A stretch of DNA of 64,000 nucleotides, taken from positions 4,035,501-4,099,500 of the forward strand of contig NZ_JAQGPN010000001.1 in assembly GCF_028826155.1 (NCBI RefSeq), given 5' to 3'. The notes beneath the pieces are model-generated. The model made no database searches. It saw only the letters and a program-made list of their open reading frames with translations, and was not told the origin of the DNA. The translations under genes were made by a program, and so were the position numbers. Source of the DNA: Mesorhizobium shangrilense. Its GTDB lineage: Bacteria; Pseudomonadota; Alphaproteobacteria; Rhizobiales; Rhizobiaceae. Of this stretch, positions 61,199 to 64,000 are shown in pieces. The stretch's first letter is position 1, and every line of letters starts with the position of its first letter.

Positions 61199-61225
61199 AA
61201 AAAAGCCGCCCCGGAAGGCGGCTTT
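61199..61225 (-). terminator. Rho-independent terminator of the atp operon
   Basis: On the minus strand AAAGCCGCC pairs with GGCGGCTTT around a 6-base loop (arms 61202-61210 and 61217-61225), followed by six T (61204-61199). It lies 24 bp after the atpF stop. A textbook intrinsic terminator. Confidence 0.9.
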
Positions 61226-61248
61226 CTCGTAGTCTGGATTCGATCCGC

Positions 61249-61728
61249 TCAGTTGAGCTTGGATTTGAGTTCCTGGACTGAGGAAGAAAAGAGCGAAGCG
61301 CTCGCCTTCGCGTCGACGGTGCCTTCCAGCACCTTCCGGGCGGCCTCGACCGCAATGTCGACAGCGGTCGCGCGCACCTCGTTGACCGCGTCGCGCTCAG
61401 CCTGGCCGATCTTCTGTTCGGCCATCGCCGTACGACGGGCGACATATTCTTCCGTCTTCTTGTGCGCCTCCTCGACGAGGCTTGCGGCCTCACGCTTGGC
61501 GGCGTCGACGATATCGACGGCCTCTTTCTCGGCCTCTTTGCGCTTGCGCTGGTACTCGGCCAGAAGCTGCTGGGCTTCCTCGCGGAGGCGGCGTGCCTCC
61601 TCGAGTTCGTTGGCGATCCTGCCGGCGCGGTCGTCGAGCGACTTGCCGACGGTCCCCGGCACCTTCATGTAGATGACGAGGGCCAGGAAGATGACGAGGG
61701 CGACTGTGGCCCAGAATGTGGCGTCCAT
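61249..61728 (-). CDS. atpF: ATP synthase F0 subunit b
   Basis: A 159-residue b subunit: one N-terminal membrane helix (TFWATVALVIFLALVIYM), then a long charged helix (RIANELEEARRLREEAQQL...) that forms half of the peripheral stalk. The last gene of the F0 operon, 5 bp after the b' gene. Alphaproteobacteria have two unlike b-type chains (b and b'); this is the shorter one with no leader. Confidence 0.95.
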   Translation of the reverse strand: MDATFWATVALVIFLALVIYMKVPGTVGKSLDDRAGRIANELEEARRLREEAQQLLAEYQRKRKEAEKEAVDIVDAAKREAASLVEEAHKKTEEYVARRTAMAEQKIGQAERDAVNEVRATAVDIAVEAARKVLEGTVDAKASASLFSSSVQELKSKLN

Positions 61729-61733
61729 GATCG

Positions 61734-62354
61734 CTAACCCCGTGCTGTCTTGACCGCGGCCGCGACAGCAGCCTTGTCGGCCTTGCCGCCGACCAGCTGC
61801 TGGACGATGGCTGCAGCCGTCTCCTCGGCTATCGAACCAACCTCGCTCATCGCCGCAGCCTTGATCGAAGCGATGCGCGCCTCGGATTCAGCAAGCTTGG
61901 CGTCGAGGCCCTTCTCGATTTCCTTGCGCTGCGCCTCGGCTTCCGCCTTGGCGCCGTCGCGGGCCTCCTGACCGATCGCATTGGCCTTGAGCTTCGCCTC
62001 GGCGAGTTCCTGCTCATAAGCAGCGACGGCAGCATCCGCCTCGGATTTCATCCGCGCAGCTTGGTCGAGATCCTGGGCGATGCGATCGCGCCGCAGCTCC
62101 AGGATGCCCCCCAGACGCGGGAGAACGACCTTCTTCAGGAACAGGTAGAACAGGCCGAAGGTGATCGCCAGCCAGAGCAGCTGCGAGGGGAAATACTGAG
62201 GCTCGAAGGGCGGAAACGAGCCGCCTTCCGGCTGTTCGGTGTGCGCACCCGCTTCCGTACCTTGGGCCTGCGATGCAGGATTGCCGGTCGCGGCTCCCTG
62301 CGTCTCTCCGCCCGCCGGCGCGGTTGCCTGCGCATACCCGGGTGTCACAAACAT
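61734..62354 (-). CDS. ATP synthase F0 subunit b'
   Basis: A 206-residue b' subunit with an Ala/Gly/Gln-rich N-terminal extension of about 45 residues that begins MFVTPGYAQATAPAG, typical of rhizobial b'. A membrane helix (SQLLWLAITFGLFYLFL) and a long charged helix follow. It pairs with b to make the outer stalk. The gene lies between atpE and atpF, as usual for this group. Confidence 0.94.
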   Translation of the reverse strand: MFVTPGYAQATAPAGGETQGAATGNPASQAQGTEAGAHTEQPEGGSFPPFEPQYFPSQLLWLAITFGLFYLFLKKVVLPRLGGILELRRDRIAQDLDQAARMKSEADAAVAAYEQELAEAKLKANAIGQEARDGAKAEAEAQRKEIEKGLDAKLAESEARIASIKAAAMSEVGSIAEETAAAIVQQLVGGKADKAAVAAAVKTARG

Positions 62355-62419
62355 GGTCTTCCCCTGTCCATTTCAACCGGCCGCGGATGCGGACGGCGCG
62401 TAACGCAGATCGCCGCTTC

Positions 62420-62644
62420 TTAGGTAAAGAGCAGCAGCAGCGCGACGAGAAGGGAGAAGATGCCCAGAGCTTCGGTAACGGCGAAGCCGAAAATCAGGCG
62501 GCCGAATTGGCCGTCAGCTGCCGACGGGTTGCGCAGAGCGCCCGCCAGGTAGTTACCGAAGATGTGGCCGAGACCGATGCCTGCGCCGCCCATGCCGAGC
62601 GTGGCGATACCCGCGCCGATTGCCTTTGCTGCTTCAACTTCCAT
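62420..62644 (-). CDS. atpE: ATP synthase F0 subunit c
   Basis: A 74-residue two-helix proteolipid. Ion-carrying Glu58 is in [12 protein letters not shown]; the loop RNP at 38-40 contacts F1. Rotor-ring subunit, normally made in excess. It follows atpB by 74 bp, which may carry a strong ribosome site (AAGGAG lies 7-8 bases upstream of the ATG). Confidence 0.96.
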   Translation of the reverse strand: MEVEAAKAIGAGIATLGMGGAGIGLGHIFGNYLAGALRNPSAADGQFGRLIFGFAVTEALGIFSLLVALLLLFT

Positions 62645-62718
62645 GTCGAACTCCTTGTCGATCCTAGAACTCTGTAATGCTTTGGCGAAACCGCCGGTGA
62701 TACGTGCTGCAGCCTGGC

Positions 62719-63468
62719 TCAGTGGCTGGGGTGCAGAGCGTCGTTGAGATACATGCAGGTGAGAACCGCGAAGACGTAGGCCTGGAGGAACGCCACCAGG
62801 AACTCGAGCGCGGTGATCGCCACAGTCATGATCAGCGGAAGAATGGCGCCAAAGATGCCGACCGCGCCAAGCGCGCTCAGCGACGTGACGAAGCCAGCAA
62901 AGACCTTCAGCGTGATGTGACCCGCCAGCATGTTTGCGAAGAGACGGACGGAGAGGCTGATCGGGCGCGAGAGGAACGAAATCACCTCGATCAGGACGAC
63001 CAGCGGCACCAGGATACCCGGCACGCCCTGCGGCACGAAGAGCTTCAGGAAGCCTAGGCCGTGTTTCATGAAGCCGTAGACAACAACCGTGCCGATGACC
63101 AACATCGCCAACGCGAAGGTGACGATGATGTGGCTCGTGACGGTGAAGAAATAGGGGAACAGGCCGAGCAGGTTCGCAGTAAGGACGAACATGAACAGCG
63201 AGAAGACGAACGGAAAGAACCTCATGCCATGCGAGCCTGCAGCGTCGCGCAGCATGTTCGCCACGAACTCGTAGGACATCTCCGAGATCGACTGCATGCG
63301 GCTCGGCACGAGACCGCGGCTCGACGTGGTCAAATAGAGGAAGGCACCGGCGACAGCGACCGACGCAACCATGAAAGCAGCGGAGTTGGTGAAGGAAAAA
63401 TCCATCCCGCCGATTTCGATCGGAATCAATTTCGAGATATGAAACTGATGGATCGGATCTGTCGCCAC
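62719..63468 (-). CDS. atpB: ATP synthase F0 subunit a
   Basis: A 249-residue proton-channel subunit; the key Arg is in [14 protein letters not shown]. The start is a GTG at 63468 (Met-Ala-Thr-Asp-Pro-Ile-His-Gln-Phe), with GAGGGG about 8 bases upstream; an ATG at 63588 would overlap atpI and add 40 unlikely residues. Length 249 is the family norm in alphaproteobacteria. Confidence 0.95.
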   Translation of the reverse strand: MATDPIHQFHISKLIPIEIGGMDFSFTNSAAFMVASVAVAGAFLYLTTSSRGLVPSRMQSISEMSYEFVANMLRDAAGSHGMRFFPFVFSLFMFVLTANLLGLFPYFFTVTSHIIVTFALAMLVIGTVVVYGFMKHGLGFLKLFVPQGVPGILVPLVVLIEVISFLSRPISLSVRLFANMLAGHITLKVFAGFVTSLSALGAVGIFGAILPLIMTVAITALEFLVAFLQAYVFAVLTCMYLNDALHPSH

Positions 63469-63505
63469 CTCGAACCCCTCACTTCGGCGCCTTCCGGCGC
63501 AAATT

Positions 63506-63916
63506 TCAAGCCTTGGGCGGCAATCCGCCCTTACCTGCCGCTGCCTTCGCGTCCGCTTCGGCGACCATTCCGGCCGACCGCAGGACATTCAGCACACCGG
63601 CGCCAAATCCCAGAAACAGAAAGACGATCAACCCCCAGGGCGAAGTCCCCGCCCAATAGTCGATCACCCAACCGAGCCCCGCTCCGACAAGAATGCCGGC
63701 GATGAACTCGCTCGACAGTTTCATCGCGTTTCCAAATCCGGCCATTCCGCCCGATTTGGGTTTGTCCGTCTCGCCCTCGGCGGCCGGCCGCTTCTCTGCC
63801 AGAATCGCGTCGAGCTGGCGGCGGCGGCGCTCGAGGTCGCCGTCACGGTCAGAAGATTGCGGCTTCCTTTCGGGTTCGGTGCTGCCGGTCTGATTTGGCC
63901 GTTCACTATTGGCCAC
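63506..63916 (-). CDS. atpI: AtpI/AtpZ-type ATP synthase accessory protein
   Basis: A 136-residue protein: a charged N-terminal half (residues 1-60) and two membrane helices ([18 protein letters not shown] and [19 protein letters not shown]). The family helps assemble the c-ring and may move Mg2+. First gene of the F0 operon, 37 bp before atpB. Upstream bases 63917-64000 show a ribosome site (AGGAGG, 63919-63924) and probable promoter. Confidence 0.88.
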   Translation of the reverse strand: MANSERPNQTGSTEPERKPQSSDRDGDLERRRRQLDAILAEKRPAAEGETDKPKSGGMAGFGNAMKLSSEFIAGILVGAGLGWVIDYWAGTSPWGLIVFLFLGFGAGVLNVLRSAGMVAEADAKAAAGKGGLPPKA

Positions 63917-64000
63917 CGCAACCTCCTTACCCGGTCAGAAACGTCGCCGTCTGCCCGCTTCTAAGTCGCGCGCAACATAGTTAGGGGTTTTCCGGCAGTC

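Noticed and set aside
1-64000. tRNA genes, CRISPR arrays, insertion sequences or integrases
   Set aside because: None seen on reading both strands; the island edges show no att-like repeats I could confirm by eye.

Overview
The window is high-GC chromosomal DNA from an alphaproteobacterium of the Hyphomicrobiales (Rhizobiales), most like the Mesorhizobium/Phyllobacteriaceae group. Evidence for this: an atp operon with separate b and b' subunits, a RibB fused to a degenerate RibA domain, small rhizobial families (DUF1344, DUF6101, DUF2007, DUF6151), and the run S49 peptidase-ispE-moaB-PA0069 radical SAM-rnhB. I cannot name the genus. I see no tRNA, rRNA, CRISPR array, transposase or phage gene.

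1-37.9 kb is mostly ordinary core genome. In order: a divergent TetR/MFS pair with three operator palindromes; a ParE-type toxin-antitoxin pair; ribBX and aroC; fabI, a DnaJ-like chaperone, pdxH and a membrane adenylate cyclase; an acyl-CoA dehydrogenase/enoyl-CoA hydratase operon with a LiuR-like operator; arsC-purD; ubiA; an FAD-linked oxidase with threonylcarbamoyl-AMP synthase; glyQS; metA behind a long structured leader; a TPR-LysM protein; the polyprenyl diphosphate synthase; a second divergent TetR pair; then methyltransferase, S49 peptidase, ispE, moaB, radical SAM and rnhB.

38-60.8 kb looks like an accessory stress island lying between rnhB and the atp operon. On the minus strand it carries an Orn/Lys/Arg-type decarboxylase, an aspartate 4-decarboxylase between two AspT-type antiporters, a porin, a SulP transporter with a STAS domain, polyphosphate kinase 2 and a hypothetical protein. 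A TPR regulator with a winged-helix-like N-terminus comes next. Divergent from it are a sensor kinase with a periplasmic-binding-protein-like sensor, a FixJ-type response regulator, a frameshifted lone receiver, a small membrane protein with a HlyD-like partner, and a patatin-like lipoprotein. An AI-2E-family permease closes the island.

Two repeated cis-elements tie the island together. One is a 16-bp element, CGCTACNGTAASTTAC, upstream of three transcription units and always in the same orientation. The other is a TTGTCC-N4-GGACAA palindrome, present as a four-half-site nested operator between the TPR regulator and the kinase, and again upstream of the receiver gene. I read the island as one regulated acid/envelope-stress module: proton-consuming decarboxylation with substrate/product exchange, polyphosphate, anion transport and envelope proteins. 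That reading is inference; the elements and gene order are seen directly.

61.2-63.9 kb is the F0 part of ATP synthase (atpI-atpB-atpE-b'-b, minus strand), closed by a clear rho-independent terminator.
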